Below, piece by piece: positions 24,315-36,700 of a stretch of DNA of 64,000 nucleotides; positions within the stretch are counted from its first letter, which is position 1; every line of letters starts with the position of its first letter. Under the pieces are notes generated by a model. It saw only the letters and a program-made list of their open reading frames with translations. It made no database searches and had not been told where the DNA came from. The position numbers and the translations under genes were made by a program. Source of the DNA: Nematostella vectensis (taxonomy: Eukaryota > Cnidaria > Anthozoa > Actiniaria > Edwardsiidae); the NCBI RefSeq assembly GCF_932526225.1, contig NC_064034.1:6992001-7056000 (forward strand), read 5' to 3'.

Positions 24315-26021
24315 TCTGCTGGGTCACCGAGGGCCAAAGGGGCCAAGATAGGGACCGAAATCAAGCAAAGATCTTCGCGTTGCTTTTCCCGTTAAAATAA
24401 ACCTAACGTCAGATCAATGGTAATCTTGCATCTAGTATCCACAGCTCGGAGTAAATCGGGGTCAGAACTCGTGAAATGTTTTCTTGTTGATGGTAAAACA
24501 CGTAGGTCGCTGTCATAAAAATGATACGCTTACTAATATTTTTCGATGAAGATGAGTTTTCGACAACCTTGTTTGTGTACACAATTCCTTTAAGGTAGTA
24601 TTCGTTGCAATATTTATAGCTTTCAGTCCTTCATTCCCAAAGGTATGACGAAGGAGCTTTAGGGGCATGCATTACATAATCAAGCATTTCATATTCTTCC
24701 GTCGTCGCTTTTCGCTTTTCGGTTCGACGACCCTCGATTATGTTTATTTCCATGAGCTGGAACTGGGAACTAGTGAAGCACCACAGGGAGCCCTCTCGCT
24801 TTCTCGTGTCCAGCCTGCACACGAGCAATCGAGGGTGCCTGGATGTTTTGAGGTTTATGGAGAACTAAAGAAAAGATTGTATATATTCGTAAAATTGTTG
24901 AAGAAACAAAAGTCAATGGACAGTTTGGAGTCACGCAAGAAAAAGTAAGGTATAAAGAAAGCAACCAAAACAAAATTGCTGTAAGAAAAGTAAAATTATA
25001 GGTATAGCGTGAAGTTTTACGCGAAAAACCTCAACGCCAAAAAAGCGGCATTACTAGAAAGCGGAACTGGCCGAAACAGTGGAACCAGCTTATTTTGAGT
25101 CCTTCAGGGGCGAAGGGGGATATAGGGGTAGCGATGTTATACAAGGATTACGATTTATTTTTGAAAAATCGTTTTTTTTTTTATACGATAACGAAATACC
25201 GAATAAGTCAACGCAAGAGCAAATGACTACTACGCTAATTGTTTAAACTTAAAAAAAGTCCTGTTCTTTACGATTTATCCTCACCGTAAATGCGGCGTCT
25301 TTCTATGCGAGCAAATACAATAACAGTAACAGTTCCAAATACTGTACCAGCTTCATAGCCTCGTGGTTGTCTGGACTCGTCACGCTCGTGTTAGCCCCAT
25401 CAAACTCCACATAGCATGACGAGTCCATGACGACCATGAGTTTACACACATGTAGAAATTGTTAAATAAGGTAATACGTTAGTAGTATGGTATGACAAAT
25501 AAACAAAGTGTTAAAATACTTTGTTCTTTTTTTGTCTGCTACTTATCTGGAACTTTCAACAGAATTTTTTTTCTTACAAATCGCATATGACAGTGTCAAA
25601 TGTGCGTGAAATAACCTAGCACATTTGTGCTTAGTGATGTTGTTTCAGCAAGTCACAACGGAATGAGTGGTCAATAATTGCCTTTACCTTCTGAAAAGTT
25701 AGAACAGAGAAACAAACAAACAAACAAAAATTTTTTGATGGATTATTTTGAAAATAAATCATAATTCTTGTTTAACATCCCTACCCCTATACCACCTTTG
25801 CATTGAAAATACAGTATGCTCGTTCAGTCGTTTCCGCTTATTAGTAAAGCCGCCATAAAAAGGTGTCTTTACTAAATATCTTCTAGATACAGAGATTTCT
25901 TCAGTTATGTTAAATTATGTATGTGATGAATTCATGCTATGAGGATACGAGTAATTTTTTTTTTTGTACATTTTAATCTATACAGCACTATTGCAAAGAC
26001 GTTTATTGTACACAAAGGAGC
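24315..26021. other. Divergent promoter interval between ABCA and FBXW9
   Basis: 1.7 kb separates the two start codons, so both promoters and 5' UTRs must lie here. No TATA box or CpG-rich core is obvious. Short ORFs near 24631-24973 look non-coding. A foldback element (25117-25795) occupies the FBXW9-proximal half. Confidence 0.6.
25117..25795. mobile_element. Foldback/MITE-like element between ABCA and FBXW9
   Basis: Imperfect terminal inverted repeats of about 55 bp. The left arm starts near ATATAGGGGTAGCGATGTTA at about 25120. The right arm at about 25738-25793 reads as its reverse complement (GTATAGGGGTAGGGATGTTA). No transposase ORF lies inside, and the target-site duplication is unclear. 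The interior carries a second short dyad (TGGACTCGTCA and TGACGAGTCCA, about 25370-25430). Confidence 0.6.
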
Positions 26022-29000
26022 ATGGACAACATAGTCAATGACATTTCTAAACAAGGCAACAACAGAAAAATAGAAAGTCTGGAGATGTCACAAGAAAATG
26101 GTCACCCTTGTCGACATTCCTTTACAGGCAATAAAGATCCCTCTACAAGAAATAAACTTAAATTGACTCTTTTAGATTTGCCCCCTGAAGTAATACTGCA
26201 TATTCTAGCATTTCTGGATGCAAGGTTCACCCTGTGTATTCTGTGCCAAGTTTGTAAGACCTTCTATCATCTACTATGCTCGGAGGCAAGTTGGAAAACC
26301 AGGTTTGCCAAGAGATGGCCCCATAGAGACAGAAAGGAAGACTATGGTTATGTTGCAAGGTAACAACAAATACTATGTATCAGGCGCGTGCCCAGAGGGT
26401 GGTCCAAGGGGTCCAGGCCCCACCCTGATAAAGTGAGGAGATGGGTTTGACTCTAGTTGACCACTTTGTTGGTACTGTAGTTAAGAAGAAGTTTCTAGAG
26501 ACAGCTAAAATTGAATAACTTTAGATTTAGAATAACCAAAGATTTAGTCATTAGACAAAGACAAAAACAAAAATATAAATTAGCTTAGATAAGAACAGAA
26601 CATTCACAAAAAAGATTATACATGAAAATATACATGGCAAAACTGGTGCGATGCTAGAAAATAACTGAAAGGCTTATCAAGCTAGGCAGCAGAGCTATTT
26701 ATGTTTAAATTATAAGATCAAAGGAGACACAAATATACACAACAAGGTATGAGGATAATGTGAAGTTTGCTTTGACGATCATCTAGTCAAAGTGACCTCT
26801 GAGGAAAAAGATAGACTAAACTAATTGACTAAAATACCCACCAGTTTATTTTACTCAAGGTCTTACTGCAAATTGCTCTAGAACAGCTACTCTGATGCTA
26901 TATTATGACAATGCCTTACACCTGTCTTGAAAAAGGGGCTGATAGGTGCAAGATGCTAGTGGACATAAAGTTGAATAGGATATGACTATGCATATTTGAA
27001 GCTGCTTTTTTTTTATTTGTCATTGTCAGTTTGAAAAAAAGGATAAGTCTATGTATCATGTGAAGCTGATTCTTTTGATAATCTTTTATTCTCATTGTCA
27101 GTTGGAAGAAAGTTTGTGTTGAGCATGAAGACATGGATAAGTTCTGGAGAAATCCTGGGGAGGACCTGCAATTCTTCCAGCTGAAGCAGCACTTTGCACC
27201 AGTTGATGCAGTGCTAATCATGGCAGGAGGAAGGCTCTGTGTGTCTGGTTCCCGGGACAGATCCATAGGGATTTGGGACCTCACTAAGCTTACCGAAGAG
27301 GAGCCACAGAAAGCATTTAAGCAGTCTTTAGATGGACATAAGGTGTGTTGTACATAGAACACTTTACATGAACTAGCCAGGGGTTTTAGAAAAAAAAACA
27401 CCCTGCTTTTAATAAAAGAAAGTTAATGTTTGCATGTTAGGGAAGGCTACCCATAAGGGAGTAGTCTGTTAAAAGGTTAAAATAACTCTTTCCAGCCATT
27501 GCTTCTTTATCCTAGGAATGGGCTTGACAACTAAATGCTCTTTCTAAGAGACTTATTAAAAGTAATCATCTTGTCATACTTATGATAATGCACCAGTGAT
27601 TATTTGGAATACAATACTGTATGTTCACATATTTCCTTTGTTAACACTATGTGGTTCTCTGGCATTACTATACACAACAAATACATCATCAAATTTTATT
27701 GGCATTGTTGGGACAATTTTTATTTAGACTGAAACCTTATATGTAACACTGGCTAGAGGTTTTTAAGGCAAAAGGAGTCTTTGTGATGAAGTGACATTAG
27801 TGGGTTGCATGTGTTTATCTGTGCTATATGACTTAACTGGTCTGTTTGCTCCCATAAGGGCTGGGTGTGGTCTCTTGCTTGTGACCCTATGGGTGAATCA
27901 AGATTGTGCTCAGGCTCTTGGGATAATTCTGTCAAAGTCTGGGATCTGAGAGGGAGCATTGTGGAAATGACAAGTATAAGGTAGGAAAATTACCTGACAA
28001 TTACAAACAAATATGTCTTTGCCTTAAAGATTGAATTTTATTCTTAAAAAAGTATTTCCAATTACAAGTGAATGATAAGATCTAGAATTGGTTTATGCTT
28101 ATTAACTAACCAGCTTGTTAGGATGGTTGCCTAGTGGATGCTTGCCTAATGACTCGGTTGCTAATAATAGGCCATTCCAGCTATAAGTTTGCATGCCGCA
28201 TTACCATAGAAACCAACCTCAACTACCAGAATGCAGTTTGCGCTTTTTTAAGCTTGCAGCAAATGAAGCGTGCGCTGCATGCCAGTAGTTGACGTATGTT
28301 CCCATGGTGAATGCGCACGCATGCTTATAGCTGGAATGGCCTATTGGATATCAGTGGCACAGTCACACTAGTCCCCTTTGGAGCTGCTCGTGTCGGAGTC
28401 ACTCAACTTTGCACGACTCCAACACCAGTCATGTGACTCCGACACAAGTCGCATGGCTCCACACAAGCGGCTGCAAAGGAGACAACAGTCTCACCAGTTT
28501 TAGTTCTGAATTAACCACATCTGTTGCAGCTAGTCCAATGAGGCTAATCATTTTTCAGGGAGCATCGAGCTGCTGTGTTATGCATGGAATGGAAGCAGGA
28601 TGTTCTTGTTACTGGATGCTATGACAAACATGTCAGAATGTTTGATCTTAGAGGTGAGATTGTCACTTCTCCTTTTACGAGCGGACATTCATGTCAGAAT
28701 GTTTGAAATTAGAGGTGATTTATTGTTTCTGAAACATTTCATTTTATTCTTCTCTTTTAATTAGATTCCAACCGTGTCATTGCAAAATTGAAGTACCATA
28801 GTCGTCCTGTGTTATGCCTTACTGTTGATGACCACTTTATTGTTAGTGGTAGTGAGGATAAAACAATGTGTGTATATGACAGACGAGCTTGCTCTCTTCT
28901 CAAAACCATACAGGTAAACATGACCCCCTTTACAAGGTTAAGTAACATACCTTTTTCTCCCCTCTTCTCAAACCTTGACTAGTATCCAAGGAAACTTACT

Positions 29001-30525
29001 ATTGTCAGGTCAGATGGAAATCATCAAATTAAAAACCTTGAATGTGAATGTTCTACTGTCTACAGGTCTGTTTTTCATCATTTGTTAGCATATGTGTGCT
29101 TACAATTTTCCTTAACATTTTTGGTGGGCTTATAGCATGACATAATAATGAAACAAACTTGATGTATAAAAAAGAAAAAAAGTTAGCTTACAAATGCTTA
29201 TGATTATTTCACCAATAATATACTAACATTTGTTGTATATTATGTTTTTGTAGCTTGCAAGTCCTGCCTTCAGCATGTGTCACAGTCTTCGCACAGGATA
29301 TAACTACCTACGCGTCGGTGGAAGAGCTGGAAATATATATCTTATAGATGTCACAAATGAAGCTTACAACCCAGTGGAGGTGAAACAAAATTTAGTCTTT
29401 CCTTCCTTTTTTTGTAGTAGACAAAATCAGTGGGACCCCCTCATCCCCCAGGAAATGATTAACTTGGTCAAGTTTTGCTGATTTGTTTTCTGGCTCATAG
29501 CAAATAGGGAATTGGGTGTGGCTAGCAGAGAACGTGGGATTGCTATTTGGGAAGGGGTAATGACAGAGATGACTGCTGCTTCTGATCTCTTCTCCTTCCT
29601 GTAAAAGTATCAAGTACCCCCCACACACTAACCTTGTGCCTGCTTTTAATAGTTTGCATCTTTGTTTCAGTCAAGCATAGACCTAGAATTAGGCCCTAAA
29701 GGGAAAATAAATGGGATTTGTCACTATGGGGGAGCTGTGGTGGCGTCTTCTAGTGACCACTCCATCAAGGTGAGATGATTTATCAGTTGCTATTTAAGCT
29801 TGGGTTACCATTTTGCTACCAGGGAGGGGGGACTTCGATAAAAACAGACTGGGATGATCGGGATAGCACTTTGTGTGTGGTCAACAAAAATTCTTAACCC
29901 TAAGAGATAGCAAATTGGGTGCGGTAGAAGGAATTTTTAACCCTAAGAGATAGCAGAATTGGAAAACCCGTTATAAATACAGCCTAAGGAAAAGCAGTTG
30001 GTTGAATTTTATAATCTTAAAGATAACAGAATTGGAAAGTTTTTGCCATAGAAGTGCATGTGATTACTTGTGCCATAATGTGTGTGTGGGGAAGGGGGGG
30101 GGGAGGCTTTAGTAGCTAAGCCCATTCCTGTCCTTTTCTATTCTGCCTTTGGCTGCACTCCTGTAATACGATTCCTGCTACTAATGCATGGTTTGTATTG
30201 TATCCAGATTTTAGAGCCATCCCAAGTCCCTACAGAAATTTGCTCATTAAACAGACATACAGGAGATGTTGCCTCAGTGAGTATCGGTCTAACTTACATG
30301 ATGTTGTACAGGGTCTTCCTATGTGGCACGATGATGTTGCACGTGCTGTTGCCTATTGGCGTGGGAAGCTTCAACCCCCCCTCCCCCCGTCCTTATTCCT
30401 GCCAGTGACCTTATCATCTTTTGTGCTACTTCTAGGTCAATAGCTGCTCTGGTGTGCTGGCGTCAGCGTCAAGTGACCTTTCCGTGGGGATCTGGCGACC
30501 AAAATCATGGAATTTATTTGTCTAA
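26022..30525 (+). CDS. FBXW9: F-box/WD40-repeat protein, FBXW9 type (complete)
   Basis: Probable substrate receptor of an SCF (SKP1-CUL1-F-box) ubiquitin ligase. Exons: 26022-26359, 27102-27342, 27859-27980, 28559-28653, 28765-28913, 29254-29379, 29671-29769, 30208-30276, 30436-30525, for 442 aa plus TAA with consistent phases. The F-box lies at about residues 50-95 (LLDLPPEVILHILAFLDARF, then KRWP). Seven WD-like blades follow, including CVSGSRDRSIGIWDL, CSGSWDNSVKVWDL, VTGCYDKHVRMFDL, VSGSEDKTMCVYDRR and ASASSDLSVGIWRP. F-box then WD40 with these blade sequences, and a length near the human 458 aa, favours FBXW9 over FBXW7 or BTRC. The start is the first ATG ahead of the F-box. It is divergent from ABCA, with 1.7 kb between start codons. 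The gene symbol is by similarity. Confidence 0.92.
26360..27101. other. FBXW9 intron 1
   Basis: AT-rich. A GC-rich patch (26383-26440, CCAGAGGGTGGTCCAAGGGG) looks like a dispersed-repeat fragment but cannot be classified from one copy. Confidence 0.4.
28166..28345. mobile_element. Short MITE-like element in FBXW9 intron 3
   Basis: About 180 bp. The termini are near-perfect inverted repeats: AATAGGCCATTCCAGCTATA at the left, and TATAGCTGGAATGGCCTATT at the right. Both arms continue to GCATGC. It is non-coding, as expected of a MITE. Confidence 0.75.
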
Positions 30526-30559
30526 AAGCTGAAATCAAACAAACAGTAATAGGGATTAT

Positions 30560-30735
30560 TTAAGTGAGACGCGCGCTACCGTGGCCACCGTTACAAAGAT
30601 ATATAGTGCTGCACGGCTACCTTGGCCACTAATACAAGTTGTCATAGTGCGACACGCGCTACCGTAGCCACCAATACAAAGTGTTATAGTGTAACGCGCG
30701 CTACCGTGGCCACTAATACAAAGTTTTAAGAAAGC
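30560..30735. repeat. ~46-bp repeat in FBXW9 3' region
   Basis: Four imperfect copies with CGCGCTACCGTGGCCAC and AATACAAAGT, just after the stop codon and before the AATAAA. Confidence 0.7.
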
Positions 30736-30739
30736 AAGC

Positions 30740-30745
30740 AATAAA
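30740..30745 (+). terminator. Candidate FBXW9 poly(A) signal AATAAA
   Basis: AATAAA about 215 nt after the FBXW9 stop codon, the first canonical hexamer downstream. It follows a short imperfect repeat that would lie in the 3' UTR. Confidence 0.5.
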
Positions 30746-30894
30746 TAGTTTTGACTGTCACGAGCTTAAAAGCTAGGAGGATTTTGACATTCCCTGATTT
30801 GCGCTCAAGTAGTTCTTCGCATCGCTAGTTGGCTAGTGAAATTCATGTCAATCAGATAGTACGATGCTCGCATCTTCATTGTTTTTTATTGGTT

Positions 30895-31445
30895 CACTTA
30901 ACAGAACTTTCATGATGTAACCACACTAGCGCGCGTCGTACTGCAACAAAGGAAGCCCAGTCATAGTGTAACCACACTAGCGCGCGTCGCGCTGCAACAA
31001 AGGAAGCCCAGTCATGGTGTAACCTCACTAGCGCGCGTCGCACTGCAACAAAGGAAGCCCAGTCATGGTGTAACCACACTAGCGCGCGTCGCACTGCAAC
31101 AAAGGAAGCCCAGTCATGGTGTAACCTCACTAGCGCGCGTCGCACTGCAACAAAGGAAGCCCAGTCATGGTGTAACCTCACTAGCGCGCGTCGCACTGCA
31201 ACAAAGAAAGCCCAGTAATGGTGTAACCTCACTAGCGCGCGTCGCACTGCAGCAAAGGAAGCCCAGTCATGGTGTAACCACACAAGCGCGCGTCGCACTG
31301 CAGCAAAGGAAGCCCAGTCATGGTGTAACCACACTAGCGCGCGTCGCACTGCAACAAAGGAAGCCCAGTCATGGTGTAACCACACAAGCGCGCGTCGCAC
31401 TGCAACAAAGGAAGCCCAGTCATGGTGTAACCACACTAGGGTGCG
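30895..31445. repeat. 51-bp minisatellite between FBXW9 and SLMAP
   Basis: About ten to eleven copies containing AGCGCGCGTCGCACTGCA and AGCCCAGTCATGGTGTAAC. The period is a multiple of three, so the minus strand stays open as a 17-residue repeat (RRALVWLHHDWASFVAV). No splice or start context supports coding. Confidence 0.88.
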
Positions 31446-31619
31446 TCGCATTGTTAGAAGTCGTGTGCTATGACCTGATTTTTATGGCCAGTCTTCAAAT
31501 CAAATATGAGGAATATACAAGGTAATTGGGTCATTATAATTTTAGAGTGGATCACTTTTTCATGGTTTATATCTCTTTTCTGGAAGGTTTCTTGCAATAG
31601 AAAATTGTAAATAGAGTTC

Positions 31620-31905
31620 AATATTCATTAAAGTGTTCATGAATTCTCGAGCCTGTTTGACATAGGAAAATATTTACCCCTTTCGGAATGACACCACCAT
31701 ACAACTCGTGTCTGACCACGATCACAGCTAAGATCGAAAATTGTTGGTTGGGAAGAAAACCGGGGAAAAAACCCTCGGAGCAAAGGCGAGACCAACTAAC
31801 TAAACTCACGTCGGAACCTTAAATCAAACCCAGAACCCAGTGATGAGAGGCACAGGCACTACAGGGCGAATGTCAACTGCGCCATCAACTGCCAACTGTT
31901 AATTC
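31620..31905 (-). mobile_element. Candidate tRNA-derived SINE
   Basis: On the minus strand, TGGCGCAGTTG (31874-31884) fits the tRNA A-box. About 60 nt downstream comes GGTTCTGGGTTTGATTT, a degenerate B-box. A tail then resembles the TTAGTTGGTC / CTCCGAGGG / CCCCGG block I associate with cnidarian SINEs. That association is from memory, not a search. Confidence 0.35.
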
Positions 31906-32442
31906 CTCCACCCCTCAGGACAGTTTTTCGTATAAAAATGTGCTCTAATTGAAGGAAATAAAAATCATGCAATAAGCAAGTAATTTCCTTTACAAAGCGT
32001 TTGAATGAGATTTGTTGCACCCTTAAGTTTGCATAACGCTCTTATTTTTCTGAGATGAAAAGCGACGAAGACATGTCCGAACTGACAGAGAATACGTTTT
32101 CGCAAGCCGATTAGCTTTTTCCCGATTTTGATTTTGTCGGAACGATCCTTGGACCAACTACCCATGATATTACGGGGACGAATCTAAGTGGAGAAGAGAA
32201 AGGACGACAGGATTCCGGAGAACACGCAAAAACCAACACGGTGTGGGCTGTTCGTACCTGGCAAGTGGGAAAAGAGAGGAATTAGAACCAGAGCTGTGGC
32301 AGGATCGGATAGTTTTATAAGTTTCAATAGTATCAAAGGTGTTCGATTGTAGGGTTGATGAAGTAATGAGAGCGGATATTTGTAAGGCTGATAAATTCAT
32401 AAAGAGCGAGGGCGGAAGTGGCAATAAACCTTCTAAAAAGAC

Positions 32443-32692
32443 CTGCAGAGGGGGGGGGGGGGGGGGGGGGGTGAATAGGGGTATGTAAATCCGCCGATCC
32501 GCTACATTTTCGGGGCTAATCCGTGGATCCGCAGATATTTTTAGATCCGCATGGTTTGAGAGATAAAAAATAGCATCGATTGAAATTCATTTAAACTCCG
32601 AAATTCGACCGTCAAAGCAGTCAAAATCCGAAATCCGCTCCCAAATTGTTAACAGATCCGCGAACCTATTCACCCCCCCCCCCCCCCTGCAG
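32443..32692. mobile_element. MITE-like element with homopolymeric G/C termini
   Basis: About 250 bp. The left end is CTGCAGA then 22 consecutive G and GTGAATAGG. The right end is CCTATTCAC then 15 C and TGCAG, the inverted copy. The interior carries several GATCCGC words. There is no ORF. It lies between FBXW9 and SLMAP. Confidence 0.65.
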
Positions 32693-32800
32693 ATGTAAAC
32701 AAAATGTTCAAAAATGTTTAACAAAAAAAATGTTTAAAAATGTTTATGTTTATGGTCCAATAGATTTTAAAAAAAGTGTAAAGTTAAGTGCCATATGGTT

Positions 32801-32972
32801 GGGTTTTGATATCCAGCATGGAAGAGTGCAGGCAGTGAATTGATTTAATTGCTTATTATAATTGCAAGGGATGTATACGAGTCCCCGGGATGCATCTTTA
32901 TACATCCCTTGCATTTATTATGAGCAATTCAATTCATCAGCCCCGTTCTTCCCTGCTGAATATCAAAACCCT
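32801..32972. mobile_element. Foldback element upstream of SLMAP
   Basis: Two arms of about 75-80 bp, imperfect inverted copies. The left starts GGGTTTTGATATCCAGCATG and runs to GCAAGGGATGTATA. The right starts TATACATCCCTTGC and ends GCTGAATATCAAAACCC. The loop is only about 12 nt. Confidence 0.7.
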
Positions 32973-33744
32973 CCCCGGACTCTAAGCTACTTGCCTATTA
33001 ATGAGGTTTGTACGTGAATAAAGCCCTACAGAAAACAATGGAAACCGTGTCAATCTTGTAATAACCCCCACGTTAACCCCACACTTCCCCGGGACCATGG
33101 GGGTGGGAGTTTCAAATGACTAGTGCATTATTCTGCGTCAGCCGGAAGTAAACTGGTGACAATGTTTACTTCCGATCGATTACGTAACAATCTCCGATGT
33201 GTTGTTCAGTAAAATATAACATTTTCGTGCATAGTAAAACAAAAATACAGTAAAAAAAAGTTTCCGAGGATATCGCCCAGGGTACTTACCTGGTAAATTG
33301 AAATAAGCACTATTTATTAATTTGTTTTCTCGATATTTATGAGTATCATTATTTTGTCTCATCAAAAGATCCCATTCTCCAGCTCCTAACGATACTCCTC
33401 TTTCCAGCTTTACCTAAGTGGTCACCCGTTACATTATAATGAAGAAAACGAAGACGGAAAACCTCCCCTAAGAAGTCTTGGAGGATCTACATTTTTGTAT
33501 GCTAACAGGAGGCGGGTAAAACGGCCTCATCCACTGACACAGAAAACAATCAAATATTATAGATTATTATAGATATTATAGATCGGTACTAGTGGGGAAG
33601 GGTAGGTTGTCTGAGAGTCATGTGACGGCCGGAAAACTTAGCATGGTCACGTGACATGTAGAGCCGGCTTGTTCGGAAGTGCGCATGCGCCGCGTAGTGT
33701 CAATTCCTGTGCTGTGTTCAGAACAACATGATTTGGAGTGGAAA

Positions 33745-36700
33745 ATGGCGATGGCAATTCTCACTGCTAGGCCTAACTCACATATTTTTGAAGAGAGAAA
33801 AGTTTTGCTAACAGAAACAGCTAAAGTCGGACGTTCTGTAGCAAAAAATAGACCAGCTCCAAACAACTGTATCTTCGACTGTAAGGTTCTTTCGAGAAAC
33901 CATGCTATCCTTTGGTTCCAAGATGGAAAGGTTAGTCTTGGCGCAAATTTTGCTCTTATTTTTAGCTCAATTCAACACTTCACTGCCGCTATGAATATTT
34001 TCTCGACCCTCTAGATGCCTTGCTAGATATGCTTGTGGACTTGCGGCACGTAATATCAAGAATGACTCGTAATTCCTGAGTCAAAGATATGCTCGAGCAT
34101 GTCTTTCACTCGATTCAAAATTGAAAACGAAATATTTTGTAGCGTTATTTTCTTCTGCGTATAACAAACACATTGTCAAATGAGTTTGCCTCGTGAATGC
34201 CAGGAGCTACAAAATTTTAGAAATATCTAACTATAGAGTGGAAAAGTGGACAAATTCAGTTCTGGAACCATAAGAGGTTGTTTGACACAAACGAAATGTT
34301 AGTCAATCCAATATTATGGTGTTGTGATCTCTGATCTGTTGTAATGCGATGTTTCTACATGTCCTCTGTTATTATCTTACCACTATTGTCATCCTTATCT
34401 CTACCTTCTATCGCCTTGTCATTTCTCAAATCTGGCTTAGTTATCTCGATTCTCGGTCACATTGCCTAAGAGTTCAAAAGACTGATCCAGGTTTGAGCTC
34501 GATCGATATTATTTTTTTTTACTCTGTAGTGTTATTTTTAAAAATATTATAGATTTTCTTATTCAAATTGAATAAGTGAAATAATTTATGGCTTAAGAGC
34601 ATAATCAAGTTTAGGACTGTTATCCTTAGGGGGTGGTATCTAAAAAGCCTGGGGCACTCAGAGGAAGTATAGATGTACACAACTGGAGGTGCTGTGTAGC
34701 CAATATATGGCAAGTAAAAACCTCTGAAGCCTGTAATAACCAAATACAATCAACCTGAATAACCCAGACCTCACTTTTCTAGCATGAATCGTCTCTATGA
34801 TAAATATGTGCTCATTTTTGATTTGTTATTAGCAAAATTGTAAGTGACATTGTAAATATATATTGTACTAATCTGGATTGGCAATTTATGACAGATGTTG
34901 GCACTTGTAGTGATTATGCCTTTGGATTATGCAATTTTAAACCTATTTCTTGGTATCTTTGCAAATAAGGTTACTTGCACAGTATACATAGAAGTGAATA
35001 ATCCAATGGGAAATTGTCCAAGAATATTGCCCCATTATTTCATTGGACAGAATCAACCAACAAATCATCTGTGAATAACATGCAGATTTCAAAGTGTAAT
35101 GTACACATAGACAGAGTTGTTTTATAATTTATCGTACAAGGTCACTGCTGTTAGTTGAAAATGCTTAAGTGAAGAAGGGAAAGCCATGAAACTTATTTCA
35201 CCTTTTTGTGATTCAAGTTTCTTGAGAATCTATGTGTTGTAACCCACAATAGTCTGTTGGTAACATACAAATGGCTGAATCCTGTTCTCTGAAAGCTATT
35301 TGAATGTTTACAGGGACAAAAACAAAAATGCTACAGCTTTCCAAAGCTGGATTTTTTTGTGTGTTTGTTGTATTTGATACCCATGAACCACTGCGGGTTA
35401 TGATGGACATATGGATTCTCAAGTGCAGCCTTATTTGTTATAGCTGAATGTGCCTTTTAAAGGTTTTAAGTTCTTCTGTTGATCATAACACAATTTATGT
35501 TTTCAGTTTTTCCTTCAAGACACCAAAAGTAGTAATGGGACTTATGTAAATAATGTACGGCTAAGCAAGGGGTCTGAGGAAAGTGAACCAAGGGAGCTGA
35601 GATCTGGGGATATAGTCCAATTTGGAGTCGATGTTGTAGAGAATTCAAAAAAAGGTATGTCATAAACATCAGTGGCCATCAGACACTTTGAGTGTACATC
35701 AGACACCATATGTGTAAATCAAATAACAAAAGTGTACACCAAGAGTGTATATCAGGCACCAAGAGTGTATATCAGGCACCAATAGTGTGCATCAGACAAC
35801 AAGAGTGTACATTAATAATATATGTTTATTATTATTCCCTATTGCAGTTGAGACTGAATTGCAGGGAGAGCGCCAACAAACTTACAGTACACACAATTAA
35901 CATATTTTACAGTTACAAAATCGTTTAGTCTTTTGGTTTTTGTCATTTGTGTGCGCCTCGTAGTACCCGACCTAAGACTGTATTTGGCGGGTACTACACA
36001 TGTACTTGAGTCCATCAGCTGTAGGACGGGATGCTAGGGTGGAAGGTTGGCTACATACTGGCGGCATAGATTATTGCGGCGCGTCTCAAGAGTCAGGAGA
36101 CATTAGACACTTTTGAGTGTACATCAGACACTTTGAGTGTACATCAGACACCAAGAGTTTATATCAGACACTTTGAGTGAACATCAGGTACCAAGAGTGT
36201 ACATCAGACACTTTGAGTGTACATCAGACACCAAGAGTGTACATCAGACACCAAGAGTGTACATCAGACACTTTGAGTGTACATCAAACACCAAGAGTGT
36301 ACATCAGACACCAAGAGTGTACACCAGACACCAAGAGTGTACATCAGACACCAAGAGTGTACATCAGACACTTTGAGTGTACATCAGACACTTTGAGTGT
36401 ACATCAGACACCAAGAGTGTACATCAGACACCAAGAGTGTACATCAGACACCAAGAGTGTACATCAGACACTTTGAGTGTACATCAGACACCAAGAGTGT
36501 ACATCAGACACCAAGGGTGTACATCAGACACTTTGAGTGTACATCAGACACCAAGAGTGTACATCAAACACCAAGAGTGTACATCAGACACCAAGAGTGT
36601 ACATCAGACACTTTGAGTGTACATCAGACACTTTGAGTGTACATCAGACACCAAGAGTGTACATCAGACACCAAGAGTGTACATCAAACACCAAGAGTGT

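Noticed and set aside
24631-24973. ORFs of 65-93 codons between ABCA and FBXW9
   Set aside because: Opposite-strand overlapping frames, no recognisable domain, in the promoter interval.
28982-29067. Possible extra FBXW9 exon (starts YPRKLTIVR)
   Set aside because: It would shift the frame of the next exon, and WD-blade alignment requires direct joining of 28913 to 29254.
30894-31451. 185-codon minus-strand ORF with 17-residue repeat
   Set aside because: Open only because the 51-bp unit is a multiple of three; no domain, splice sites or neighbouring exons.
33679-33744. Upstream in-frame ATG for SLMAP
   Set aside because: Adds 22 residues not matching the family start; [13 protein letters not shown] aligns with SLMAP N-termini. 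It could still be used.
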